DNA of 11,205 nucleotides from Actinomycetes bacterium (GTDB lineage: Bacteria > Actinomycetota > Actinomycetes > Actinomycetales > Microbacteriaceae), in contig JAEYUT010000018.1 of assembly GCA_023432305.1 (NCBI GenBank), forward strand, positions 1-11,205, in the 5' to 3' direction. Each line of letters opens with the position of its first letter. Position 1 is the first letter of the stretch. A model generated the notes under the pieces. It ran no database searches, was not told the DNA's origin, and saw only the letters and a list, made by a program, of their open reading frames with translations. The translations under genes were made by a program, and so were the position numbers. Of this stretch, positions 1 through 6,907 are shown one piece after another.

Positions 1-1
1 C

Positions 2-748
2 TCCTCTGCACCGCTCTATAGGTCGCTGCAACTTGGAGATAGAGGCGACGACGTCTCCACACTTCATGCGCTGCTCCGGCATCGAGGCCTGCCCGCTGGA
101 CCTGGCGAGACGTTCACTTGGGAAACTCGGACAGGTGTGCGCGAGCTCGGACGCCAGCAGGGCGTTGGCGACAACCAGGGCGTTTTCGACCCTTCTATTG
201 TGATCTACCTTCCGAGACCGACGGTCTTGGTCGCGGAAGTACTCCTTGCGGTCGGAGATGCAGCCCCCGGCCAGGGAACACAGATCATCGCCACTGTCGC
301 AGAACTAACGTCGGCGATCATGACCGATGATGCGGCAACGATTGCGGAACTGGAAGATTCCAGCGTGGCTTCTGTCCCGACTGTTGTCGCGGAACCGAAC
401 GCGGTGCTCGTTCTCAGCGACCAGGAGTTGACTCTCGAAGAAAGTAGGGATCGCTTGGATCCTGCCGGCATTGCCGTAGTTGCGGCGGCAGTCCAGACCG
501 ATCAGGAAGTGGTGGTTGCACGGCTTAGGCAAGCGCTGCCCGGAGGATCAGTCCGGCTTCCCTCCGCAGCAATCCACACGGCGCCGAACGGGGAAATGTG
601 CGTGGCCGCTGGCTCAGCTTCGAAGCAGAAGGTCATCGGGGTCAAGGTCGTCGGTGGACTGGCCGGTGAGAGCGTAGTAACTGGGGCGATCAGCCCCGGG
701 GAGACAGTCGCAGTTGGTGCGCTCGCGCCAGGAGCGGCATGCAGCTAG
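2..748 (+). CDS. HlyD/MacA-like efflux adaptor with peptidoglycan-binding domain (5' end outside window)
   Basis: The frame is open from the first bases of the window, so the true start and the N-terminal membrane anchor lie upstream; the internal GTG at 137 is not a convincing start. About 248 residues are visible. Visible residues 5-65 form a PG_binding_1 domain (LQLGDRGDDVSTLHALLRHR, then a segment ending near FDPSIVIYLP). This is followed by a lipoyl/barrel-sandwich-like stretch (VLVAEVLLAVGDAAPGQG) and a C-terminal beta-rich domain (VRLPSAAIHTAPNGEMCVAAG, then GAISPGETVAVG), as in actinobacterial adaptors of MacAB-type transporters. It is predicted to sit outside the membrane and couple the ABC permease to the cell wall. 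It overlaps the ATPase gene by 10 bases, implying one operon and translational coupling. The family assignment is firm; the substrate is unknown. Confidence 0.85.
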   Translation, partial: SSAPLYRSLQLGDRGDDVSTLHALLRHRGLPAGPGETFTWETRTGVRELGRQQGVGDNQGVFDPSIVIYLPRPTVLVAEVLLAVGDAAPGQGTQIIATVAELTSAIMTDDAATIAELEDSSVASVPTVVAEPNAVLVLSDQELTLEESRDRLDPAGIAVVAAAVQTDQEVVVARLRQALPGGSVRLPSAAIHTAPNGEMCVAAGSASKQKVIGVKVVGGLAGESVVTGAISPGETVAVGALAPGAACS

Positions 749-1419
749 CCATTGATTCGCTATCGATGAGCGCAGGGGGCCGGGTCTTGTTCTCAGACTT
801 GAGCTTCTCGGTTTCTGCAGGACAGATCGTCGCAGTGATGGGTCCATCGGGAGTCGGCAAGTCGACACTACTTGCAGGCATTGCTGGACAAGTCGCGCCA
901 ACTGCAGGAGAGATTCGCCGCGCGCCAAGCGCGGACCCTAAGCAGGGTTCGCCAAGCATCCACTGGATGTTCCAGAGCAGTCCGCTCCTAGTCCGCCGGA
1001 CAGCGCTCGACAATGTCGCGCTCGCGTATGAACTTCGCGGATCGAGTCGCGCGGACGCCCTTGAGCGAGCGGCTGAAGTCTTAGAAACGTTGGGACTAAA
1101 GGATTCAACCACTCAACGCGCATATCGACTCTCCGGGGGAGAACGACAGCGAGTTGCAGTGGCACGCGCGATCGCTGCCAAGCCAGAACTGTTGCTTGCC
1201 GATGAACCAACTGCGTCGCTCGACCAGGACAACCGTAAGGGTGTAACACGCGCCCTTGTGGCCGCCGCGCGCGAAGGCGCGATAGTGCTGGTCGCGACCC
1301 ATGATGCCTGGGTGGCTGAGCAATGTGACCATGTCGTCGATCTGCGTGAAGCCGCTCATGACCACACATTTCTCGAGCCTCGCACAGCCTCTGGCGTGGC
1401 TGCCGCCGATACTGGATAG
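739..1419 (+). CDS. ABC transporter ATP-binding protein, MacB/LolD type
   Basis: This 226-residue cytoplasmic ATPase powers the neighbouring FtsX-like permease. All nucleotide-binding motifs are present: Walker A GPSGVGKST (residues 35-43), Q-loop glutamine in MFQSSPLL (Q79), signature LSGGERQ (131-137), Walker B LLLADE (151-156), D-loop SLD (160-162) and the switch histidine in VATHD (H188). The length is typical of the LolD/MacB ATPase group. The ATG at 739 has a good ribosome binding site, AGGAG at 730-734, and overlaps the end of the adaptor gene, which fixes the start. It is followed after 11 bases by the permease gene. It looks catalytically intact. The transported substrate cannot be deduced from the ATPase itself. 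Confidence 0.95.
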   Translation: MQLAIDSLSMSAGGRVLFSDLSFSVSAGQIVAVMGPSGVGKSTLLAGIAGQVAPTAGEIRRAPSADPKQGSPSIHWMFQSSPLLVRRTALDNVALAYELRGSSRADALERAAEVLETLGLKDSTTQRAYRLSGGERQRVAVARAIAAKPELLLADEPTASLDQDNRKGVTRALVAAAREGAIVLVATHDAWVAEQCDHVVDLREAAHDHTFLEPRTASGVAAADTG

Positions 1420-1430
1420 GACGCGCAATC

Positions 1431-2474
1431 GTGCTCGGCATCACTGAAGCATTCCGCAACCTACGTGCCAACATTCCGCTCTCGACTGCGATCGCGAGCA
1501 TTTGTCTCATAGCCGGCATCGGGGTCTCAATAACTACTGCTTTCGAAACGCAGCGGGCCGCGGATTCTGCCCAGAACCAGTATCTGGCTGGCGCGACAGT
1601 GTTCGAAGTTGTGAGCCGTGACAGTGCACCGCTCGACGCCGTGAGATGCCACTCGCTGATGGGCGTTGAGGGAGTACTTGCGGCTGGTGGAGTGATGTCG
1701 TGGGAGTCCGTCCGAATCGCTATTGAGCCAGAGGCTGATATGCGTCTAGTGACGACCACGCCCCGGTTTCCGGGCGCAGCGTGGCCGGAGTTGGCGTCCC
1801 GGACGACACCCAGCATCGTCGCCGGTTCGGATCTAGCACGCTCAGGACTCCGCGACGGCGACTCGTTGGTCGTCCTCTCTGGCGGATTGCCCGGAAAGAC
1901 AATTCACGTCGACGCGGTGCCAGCACGCGCACCGACTATCAATGCCGACCGGCTTATCGTTGCCACTGCGCCGCCGAAAGGCACTGTCGGATCCTGCTTG
2001 GTTCTCTCCCGGCCACCCGCGGCCGGGTACATCTCATCGGTCCTAGGCGACTACTTCGACGCACCCGCGAACGTCGCGGCAAGGCTCCTCCCGTCTGATC
2101 TCGCGGAAGACCCAGAGACACTACTTCGAACACGACTCAGCCAGTTCGGCTGGGCGGCACTTGCGGCAGTTTGTGCAATCGTACTGCTAGGCAATTGGTT
2201 CGCGCATCGAGGCAATATCGCGCTCTACCGGCTCCTCGGAGCGAGCGAGAAGGAACTGCTTTGGATGCTGTCGACTGAGTGCGCTGTCGTTGCCATTGTC
2301 CCCTCGCAAGTCGGGTTGATGATTGGAATCGGTGCTCAGAGCCTCGATCAGGTCGTTTCCACCCAGCTGCTGCTCGACATCGCTCGTTTCGATCTGGCCC
2401 TCCTCCTCCTGCCGCCGATCGCGCTCCTCTGCATACCTCGAAAGAACCTAGTCTCTGCCCTAAAGTCACGCTAG
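1431..2474 (+). CDS. FtsX-like ABC transporter permease
   Basis: This 347-residue membrane protein starts at GTG 1431 with AGGA at 1418-1421. Its layout is that of a MacB/FtsX permease. One membrane segment lies at about residues 16-37 (STAIASICLIAGIGVSITTA). A roughly 200-residue extracytoplasmic domain follows. Three C-terminal membrane segments lie at about 240-256, 280-302 and 318-335. The stretch YRLLGASEKELLWML (266-280), between membrane segments 2 and 3, matches the conserved R-x-LGA coupling region of FtsX-like permeases. It should pair as a dimer with the preceding ATPase and contact the peptidoglycan-binding adaptor. Permeases of this class act as mechanotransmitters that drive outer complexes or export peptides and drugs, so the role may be peptide export or self-protection. 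Membrane boundaries were judged by eye. Confidence 0.88.
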   Translation: MLGITEAFRNLRANIPLSTAIASICLIAGIGVSITTAFETQRAADSAQNQYLAGATVFEVVSRDSAPLDAVRCHSLMGVEGVLAAGGVMSWESVRIAIEPEADMRLVTTTPRFPGAAWPELASRTTPSIVAGSDLARSGLRDGDSLVVLSGGLPGKTIHVDAVPARAPTINADRLIVATAPPKGTVGSCLVLSRPPAAGYISSVLGDYFDAPANVAARLLPSDLAEDPETLLRTRLSQFGWAALAAVCAIVLLGNWFAHRGNIALYRLLGASEKELLWMLSTECAVVAIVPSQVGLMIGIGAQSLDQVVSTQLLLDIARFDLALLLLPPIALLCIPRKNLVSALKSR

Positions 2475-2490
2475 CCAGTCACCGTTGAAT

Positions 2491-2907
2491 ATGAGACTCT
2501 TTCGGAGAAAGAAAGTTCATCGAGAAAGGACTGGAATCCGGAAAGACAAGAAGTGGTACGTAGCGGCCGCCGGCGTGCTCGGTCTCGTTGGTATCGCACT
2601 GATCCCCGCTGCCCCGGCTGCTGCCTGGGGTGGGCCCGTCAACTTCGGGGAGAACTGGGCATGGGAGGCGAAGCCGTGTAGCGCGTATAGCACCGCGACC
2701 GCCTCTGGAGGCCAGTACGGCGCAAACACCACGCGTATCGCGGGAAGCGGAGGCCAAGTACGGGTGTCCTTCCGCTCCGTCTCGCAGAACAACATCGGCA
2801 CGGTATACCACGCGGGGGCGGCGGTCACTTGGATGGTGGCTGCAACCGGGCCACATATCCTCGGGGGATACCACGTTTGCCACACAGGCAATACACGGAA
2901 TACATAA
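2491..2907 (+). CDS. Small secreted two-cysteine protein, possible transporter substrate or bacteriocin-like peptide
   Basis: This 138-residue protein starts at ATG 2491, 16 bases after the permease gene; TTG at 2485 in the same frame is an alternative. No strong Shine-Dalgarno sequence is visible, which suggests translational coupling. The N-terminus is rich in Arg and Lys, then a hydrophobic segment (WYVAAAGVLGLVGIALIP, about 22-39) ends in APAAAW, giving a likely signal peptidase I cut after A45. The mature part of about 93 residues is rich in Gly, Ser, Thr and aromatic residues. It has just two cysteines, C52 in AKPCSAYS and one in YHVCHTGN near the C-terminus, which could form a disulfide. 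I do not recognise the family. The operon position after an ABC transporter resembles lactococcin 972-type loci, but the WxxG/SNYxH pattern of that family is not evident. Confidence 0.72.
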   Translation: MRLFRRKKVHRERTGIRKDKKWYVAAAGVLGLVGIALIPAAPAAAWGGPVNFGENWAWEAKPCSAYSTATASGGQYGANTTRIAGSGGQVRVSFRSVSQNNIGTVYHAGAAVTWMVAATGPHILGGYHVCHTGNTRNT

Positions 2908-2913
2908 GTTTCG

Positions 2914-2951
2914 AAAGGCACCTGGGGAAGATCCTTCCCCAGGTGCCTTTT
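2914..2951 (+). terminator. Rho-independent terminator closing the transporter/peptide operon
   Basis: This is a perfect 17-bp inverted repeat, AAAGGCACCTGGGGAAG (2914-2930) and its complement at 2934-2950, with an ATC loop. It ends in TTTT and starts 6 bases after the stop codon of the secreted protein gene. The stem is flanked by A and T runs on both sides, so it may also stop leftward transcripts arriving from the helicase side. Confidence 0.92.
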
Positions 2952-3103
2952 GGCGCCCGAATCCCGGCAGCCCCGCAGATGAAGCGCCGACCCCCTGCCA
3001 TCTGCTCTCGCGGAATCGGAATGCTGCGCGCTGGTCCCCGCAGCCCGGGCTTCACAAACTCACGGGCGAGTGCAGCTAGTTGATACGAGCATCCCGGTAG
3101 CTA
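2952..3103. other. Non-coding spacer between terminator and IS element
   Basis: I see no convincing gene in these 152 bases. Short frames here lack ribosome binding sites and known motifs. The stretch 2958-2977 (CGAATCCCGGCAGCCCCGCA) resembles the last T-loop, T-stem and acceptor bases of a tRNA, but the rest of a tRNA is missing. Before the IS arrived, this spacer was joined to the 3' end of the leftward helicase gene, so it was the space between two convergent transcription units. Confidence 0.5.
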
Positions 3104-3109
3104 CTTAGG
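3104..3109. repeat. Target site duplication CTTAGG, left copy
   Basis: CTTAGG directly precedes the left inverted repeat (TGT at 3110) and is repeated directly after the right inverted repeat at 4171-4176. Six-base duplications, often around a CTAG-like core, are known for IS481 itself, so this fits the family. Confidence 0.88.
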
Positions 3110-3131
3110 TGTTCTTCCCCGACACGTTGTG
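3110..3131 (+). repeat. Left terminal inverted repeat of the IS481 element
   Basis: This 22-base end begins TGTTCTTCCCCG and ends GTTGTG. It matches the reverse complement of 4149-4170 at 17 of 22 positions, including TTCCCCG and the inner GTTGTG. Confidence 0.87.
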
Positions 3132-3145
3132 ATCGTTTGAGGTAG

Positions 3146-3205
3146 CGAAGACCTCCGTGGACGATGTGGGTTACCACACTCAAATCGTCAACACGGAGGT
3201 CTTCG
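3146..3205 (+). promoter_or_regulatory. Long hairpin hiding the transposase ribosome binding site and start
   Basis: A 14-bp perfect inverted repeat pairs CGAAGACCTCCGTG (3146-3159) with CACGGAGGTCTTCG (3192-3205). Inside it, GACGAT (3160-3165) pairs with ATCGTC (3184-3189), and GTGG (3166-3169) can pair with CCAC (3174-3177). The right arm contains the Shine-Dalgarno sequence GGAGGT (3195-3200) and the first base of the GTG start codon. In a transcript entering from outside the IS, both would be buried. Several IS families use such structures to limit transposase made by read-through. A promoter within the left arm or loop would escape the block; TTGAGG at 3137 with a weak -10 near 3160 is a possible but unproven candidate. 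Confidence 0.68.
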
Positions 3206-4175
3206 TGACTCACGCTAATGCGCCTTTGGCGCCGGAGGGCCGGCTTCGGCTTGCCCGGTTGATCGTCGACCAGGGCTGGCCGATTCGTCGCGCGGCGGAA
3301 CGGTTCCAGTGCTCGCCGACTACAGCCGCGAAATGGGCTGCCCGTCATCGTGCTGGTCTGCCGATGACCGACCGCAGCTCACGGCCTCACTGCTCACCTT
3401 CGAGGTCATCACAGCGTCTCGAGCGTCGCATCATCGCGCTGCGGTTCACCCGTCGTTGGGGTCCGCAGCGCATCGGCTTCCACCTCGGCATCCCGCGTTC
3501 GACGGTCGGGCGGGTGCTGGATCGATATCGGATGCCGCTACTGATCCATGTCGATCAGGTCACCGGGCTTCCCGTCCGCAAGCCTCGTCCGATCCGCTAC
3601 GAGAAAGCCACCCCCGGTGAGCTCGTCCACGTCGACATCAAGAAACTCGGCGCATCCCGGACGGCGGCGGACACCGGATGGTCGGCCGACAACGCGGAAA
3701 GCAACACAACGACGGACATGGCCGCGGCGGACGAGGCTACGCATTCCTGCACCACGCGGTCGACGACTGCACCCGGCTCGCCTACTCCGAGATCCTCGCC
3801 AACGAACGCAGCGACACCGCAGCCGCCTTCTGGACCCGCGCCCGCTCGTTCTTCCAACAAGCAGGCTTCGAGGTTCAGGCAGTGATGACCGACAACGGAG
3901 CCTGCTACCGATCCCACCTCTTCGCCGCAGCACTCGGCACCGCCCGACACCAGTTCACCCGCCCCTATCGACCCCAAACCAACGGCAAGGTCGAACGCTT
4001 CAACCGAACCCTCGCCACCGAATGGGCCTACGACCGGTTCTATCCCAGCGACGACGCCCGCTCAGCCACCTACCCCGACTGGCTCCATCACTACAATCAC
4101 CACCGACCCCACACAGGAATCGGCGGATCAACACCAGCCTCCCGCGTCCACAACCTCACGGGGAACTACACTTAG
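3205..4175 (+). pseudogene. IS481-family DDE transposase, frameshifted
   Basis: Translation starts at GTG 3205 after GGAGGT at 3195-3200 and opens THANAPLAPEGRLRLARLI, typical of IS481 transposases with an N-terminal helix-turn-helix (about residues 25-50). Frame 1 runs to KKLG (residue 149, codon ending 3651). Homology then continues in the frame beginning at 3651, with RIPDGGGHRMVG, GYAFLHHAVDD, MTDNGACYRS and PYRPQTNGKVERFNRTL. One lost base, probably a C in GGCCGC, explains the switch. Adding it back gives 323 residues. The catalytic acids would be D144, D230 and E264, with 33 residues between the last two. No slippery heptamer is seen at the switch, so programmed frameshifting is unlikely. 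The TAG stop at 4173-4175 lies outside the IS, in the target duplication. Confidence 0.9.
4149..4170 (-). repeat. Right terminal inverted repeat of the IS481 element
   Basis: The reverse complement begins TGTAGTTCCCCG and ends GTTGTG, matching the left end at 17 of 22 positions. The last transposase codons overlap this repeat. Confidence 0.87.
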
Positions 4176-4176
4176 G
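4171..4176. repeat. Target site duplication CTTAGG, right copy
   Basis: CTTAGG directly follows the final ACA of the IS and matches 3104-3109. It carries the transposase stop on the plus strand (TAG, 4173-4175) and the helicase stop on the minus strand (TAA, 4174-4172). Confidence 0.88.
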
Positions 4177-6691
4177 CGGTTCCGCCCATTGTCATCTTGA
4201 GGCGACCGCTCAGGCCATCGGACGTCAGTGAATGACCCTCCAGGAGCCCGGCGACAACGGCGGGGTCAGTCCAGCCGGCCGCCGCGAGCCCCGACGCGAA
4301 GGCACGCACTGAGGCGATCAGCTCGCCGAGGACCGGGCCGTTGATGACCCTCATACCTTCGGGGGGCGTCGCGTCCGAGTAGAGCTTTCGCGAGTGATGC
4401 ACCATGACTGGAGTGGCGGACTGGTCCGGCGCATACTTCCTGCCAAACCAAAGCATGGATTGGCTGAGCTGGGCGGCGTCTTTTTTCGCGATGAACTCGC
4501 TAGTGGCACCGCTCTTGGCTTCGATCACCCAGTAGTGGCCGCCCTTGAGGGCCCAGAGATTGTCAGGACCTTGACCGAGCTGTCGCTCGGGCCGCTGGGA
4601 ACCGAAGCCGAGGAAGAGCCCAAGTTCGAGCATTCCTTCCTCGAAGAGCTCTGTTGCTGCCGGATCGAATGCGAGCTTTTCCAGCATCGCCTCGACGGCA
4701 ACGCGCATGGCGCTAGGGGCTCCGTACATCGCGGAGAGACGTGTGGACAGCGTGTTGGCCTGAGCGCCTTCGTAGGCGAGCGGGGCAAAGGTGATGCCAG
4801 CGAGTGGACGAAGCACGTACTCGTTGAGCGTTCGGCCGCGGGCTAGAATCTCTTGCGCCTTACTCGGGTTGAGCTTGTCGAAATAGGTCGCCGCCTGCTC
4901 AAGGAGTCTCCCTGCCGTCCGCGGGTCGTCGCAGTTCTCGGCAGCGGACACAAGCCTGAGGCCCGCCCCATTCAGGTCGCCGGAAACAGCGGTGTCGAAC
5001 GAACGACGCATTTCGACTGCCGTGTCGTCGACACGAGCGGGCTCCGGCAGCACCCCTCGCAACTGGAGGCGTGCGTAGCGCACCCACCCCGCATCACGAT
5101 CAAGTAGCTGCTGGACGGGCTCAAGGATCTTCGATAGGGGCGTGTCGAGCATCTGCTTCGCTACAACTCGCGAGGCCTCCAGCTGCTTCCGCGTGGCTGG
5201 GCTGAAGCGCTCTAGCATTCGAGGATCCACTGTGAGTTGCGCGAGTCGACGTCCGCGTAGGAAGACGGCGCAGTAGTCCTCTGTGCTGCGAACCGCACGT
5301 CCCATGCCCTGCTCGATGCGCTGCACTTGTCGATCGTCGACACCGCCTGTGGTTCGCTGCATCAGCGCCTCGAGGCGCTCGTCACCGCTGAATGCTTCGG
5401 GAAGACCGTCGATGACAACGATCCGGCAGGCGTTCTGCGGCAGATCGATGCCGTCGTACTTGTTCGCAACAACTACCAAGCCGACGTGGTTGCCCGGCTG
5501 CCGCATCTGGGCAACCAGATCTTCGAGTTCTGCTGCAGAGGCGCGCCGCGTGGTCGGGCCGTCCCATTTGTCCATCGCGGCGTTGCTGGGAACGATCACG
5601 AGCGTGTTGTGCTGCAGGCTGAGCTTCTTAATCGCGTCGCGGATCTGCGTAGCTGGGATGGCCGGATTGATTTCTTCCGGAGCAAGGATGAGTCGCTCGC
5701 CGATATCGCCCGCCGTGAGCGGTTGGATGGGCCGGCGAACGAGCTCCGGGTCCGCATCGAAGTCTGTAACGAGGATGCTGTCGTTGGCGAGCGTCGCCGT
5801 CAGGAAGATCCGACGTTGTGCTTCGATGAAGCTCGTGACACGCCCGATCGGGGGACAGGGCGGGACAATCGTGACTTCTCGTGGTGTGAACACAATCCGT
5901 GAGAGCGGCGCTACGTCGCGGATCGCGTCCCGGCGAAAGTCCCCATCGTTGTCTGGCTTGTACGCCCGAAGGATCGTCCGCAAGGCATCCATCTTTGCGG
6001 TGACCGCCCAGAAGGGAACTCGCACGATTCCGGGACCGGCTGCCTCCTTGATGTCGAGAAGCGCGTCCGGCGACTGATCTTTCAGGTCCGCCTCGAACAG
6101 GTCGAGCAGCCGATCGAACGATTCGTTCTCTCGCGGGATGGTCAGCGAGAACTGGCTTCGTAGACGGGCGATAACCGCGTGCGCATCGTCGATCACGACG
6201 GCCCCGATTGGCACTCGTGACGCCGTTGGGCGCTTGTCAGAAAAGATCGATCGGCCGTTGAACAGGCGGTCTGCTGTGACGACCGCGATCGCGTCGCCTG
6301 AAAGGTAGGCACCAGACTCAGGATCGGTTACCACCGCGAGACCGATCTTCTTCGCGTCCGCGACAGCCTGGCGCACAAGGTAGCGATCCGGTGCTACGTA
6401 CAGAGCGGGCCGAATGCCTTCATTGAGGTAGCTCTGGAGCATGACAAGGCCATCAATGGTCTTGCCGCCGCCGGTGTTCACCTTGACGACAATGTCGCGA
6501 TCATCGCGGCGAGGGTGCCAGGCGGTGAGGATCTGCGCCTGAACATCGCGCAGGTAACCGTACCCCTCTGCTTTCCCGGGAATGAGCTCGAATACCTCAC
6601 GAGGCTCGATCGGGAGCGTTGCCTCGGCCTCGTCGGCGAGTCGGTCAAAGTCCAGCGGCATGGTGCCTCGCAGTGTCGTGTAGTGGAGCAT
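4172..6691 (-). CDS. Helicase-nuclease fusion protein (SF2 helicase, XPD/DinG-like, plus PD-(D/E)xK domain)
   Basis: This 839-residue protein starts at ATG 6691, with GGAG (minus strand, 6702-6699) seven bases upstream; a second ATG at codon 11 is less well placed. Helicase motifs are clear: I NTGGGKT (72-78), Ia ALYVAPDRYLVRQ (96-108), II VIDDAH (166-171, a DEAH variant), III FLTATL (296-301), V NKYDGIDLP (410-418) and VI QRIEQGMGRAVR (457-468). The form of motifs V and VI is close to Helicase_C_2 proteins such as XPD and DinG, but no four-cysteine iron-sulfur cluster is seen. The C-terminus has GPDNLW (708-713) and VIEAKSG (722-728), giving D710, E724 and K726 of a PD-(D/E)xK nuclease fold, with QLSQSMLWF after it. 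It probably unwinds and cuts nucleic acid. A role in phage or plasmid defence is inferred from architecture and island context. No partner gene is visible. Confidence 0.88.
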   Translation of the reverse strand: MLHYTTLRGTMPLDFDRLADEAEATLPIEPREVFELIPGKAEGYGYLRDVQAQILTAWHPRRDDRDIVVKVNTGGGKTIDGLVMLQSYLNEGIRPALYVAPDRYLVRQAVADAKKIGLAVVTDPESGAYLSGDAIAVVTADRLFNGRSIFSDKRPTASRVPIGAVVIDDAHAVIARLRSQFSLTIPRENESFDRLLDLFEADLKDQSPDALLDIKEAAGPGIVRVPFWAVTAKMDALRTILRAYKPDNDGDFRRDAIRDVAPLSRIVFTPREVTIVPPCPPIGRVTSFIEAQRRIFLTATLANDSILVTDFDADPELVRRPIQPLTAGDIGERLILAPEEINPAIPATQIRDAIKKLSLQHNTLVIVPSNAAMDKWDGPTTRRASAAELEDLVAQMRQPGNHVGLVVVANKYDGIDLPQNACRIVVIDGLPEAFSGDERLEALMQRTTGGVDDRQVQRIEQGMGRAVRSTEDYCAVFLRGRRLAQLTVDPRMLERFSPATRKQLEASRVVAKQMLDTPLSKILEPVQQLLDRDAGWVRYARLQLRGVLPEPARVDDTAVEMRRSFDTAVSGDLNGAGLRLVSAAENCDDPRTAGRLLEQAATYFDKLNPSKAQEILARGRTLNEYVLRPLAGITFAPLAYEGAQANTLSTRLSAMYGAPSAMRVAVEAMLEKLAFDPAATELFEEGMLELGLFLGFGSQRPERQLGQGPDNLWALKGGHYWVIEAKSGATSEFIAKKDAAQLSQSMLWFGRKYAPDQSATPVMVHHSRKLYSDATPPEGMRVINGPVLGELIASVRAFASGLAAAGWTDPAVVAGLLEGHSLTSDGLSGRLKMTMGGTA

Positions 6692-6898
6692 GTAATCGCT
6701 CCAATATCGGTCCTTGCCACAACTTATCGTTCACCCTTCGACCAAGCAGCACCCCCATTGGAGCCACGACTGGATGTGCGATACCGAGATTCGGCGCGGC
6801 AATGCGGCCATGTCGGCGGCCGGTGCTCCAATAGACGTGTGACCCCGTAGCCCGGCCAACTACTAGTCCCCACAACGGGGTCTCGTATTCGACGCGCA
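6692..6898. promoter_or_regulatory. Divergent intergenic region with repeated octamers and an inverted repeat
   Basis: This 207-base stretch separates the leftward helicase gene from the rightward broken gene, so it should hold both promoters; I could not pick convincing -35/-10 pairs. The octamer GCTCCAAT occurs at 6698-6705 and 6825-6832, and inverted (ATTGGAGC) at 6757-6764. The first copy includes the helicase ribosome binding site. An 8-bp inverted repeat, GACCCCGT (6841-6848) and ACGGGGTC (6875-6882), lies just before the hypothetical gene and may be an operator or a weak hairpin. Confidence 0.4.
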
Positions 6899-6907
6899 AT
6901 GGAGGTC

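Larger units (their letters stand above)
3110..4170 (+). mobile_element. IS481-family insertion sequence, 1061 bp
   Basis: The element starts with TGT and ends with ACA. It has 22-bp imperfect terminal inverted repeats (17 of 22 positions match) and is flanked by a 6-bp direct repeat, CTTAGG. It carries one rightward DDE transposase frame filling most of its length, as expected for IS481 elements of about 1 kb. The transposase is interrupted by a one-base deletion near 3650, so the copy is probably not autonomous. The intact ends and matching duplication show that it arrived by ordinary transposition and that neither end has been lost since. I cannot name the exact IS. Confidence 0.93.

Noticed and set aside
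938..1816. 292-codon minus-strand frame across the ATPase and permease genes
   Set aside because: It covers two well-supported genes in antisense, spans their boundary and shows no recognisable domain.
2491..2907. Firm assignment of the secreted protein to the lactococcin 972 family
   Set aside because: Context is suggestive, but the Trp/Gly and SNYxH-like signature of that family is not visible, so only a loose analogy is kept.
3640..3660. Programmed -1 frameshift in the transposase
   Set aside because: No X-XXY-YYZ slippery site at the switch, and IS481 transposases are normally one continuous frame.
5283..6077. 264-codon open frame on the plus strand opposite the helicase
   Set aside because: Low-complexity Ser/Arg-rich composition without motifs; it is a GC-rich shadow of the helicase gene.
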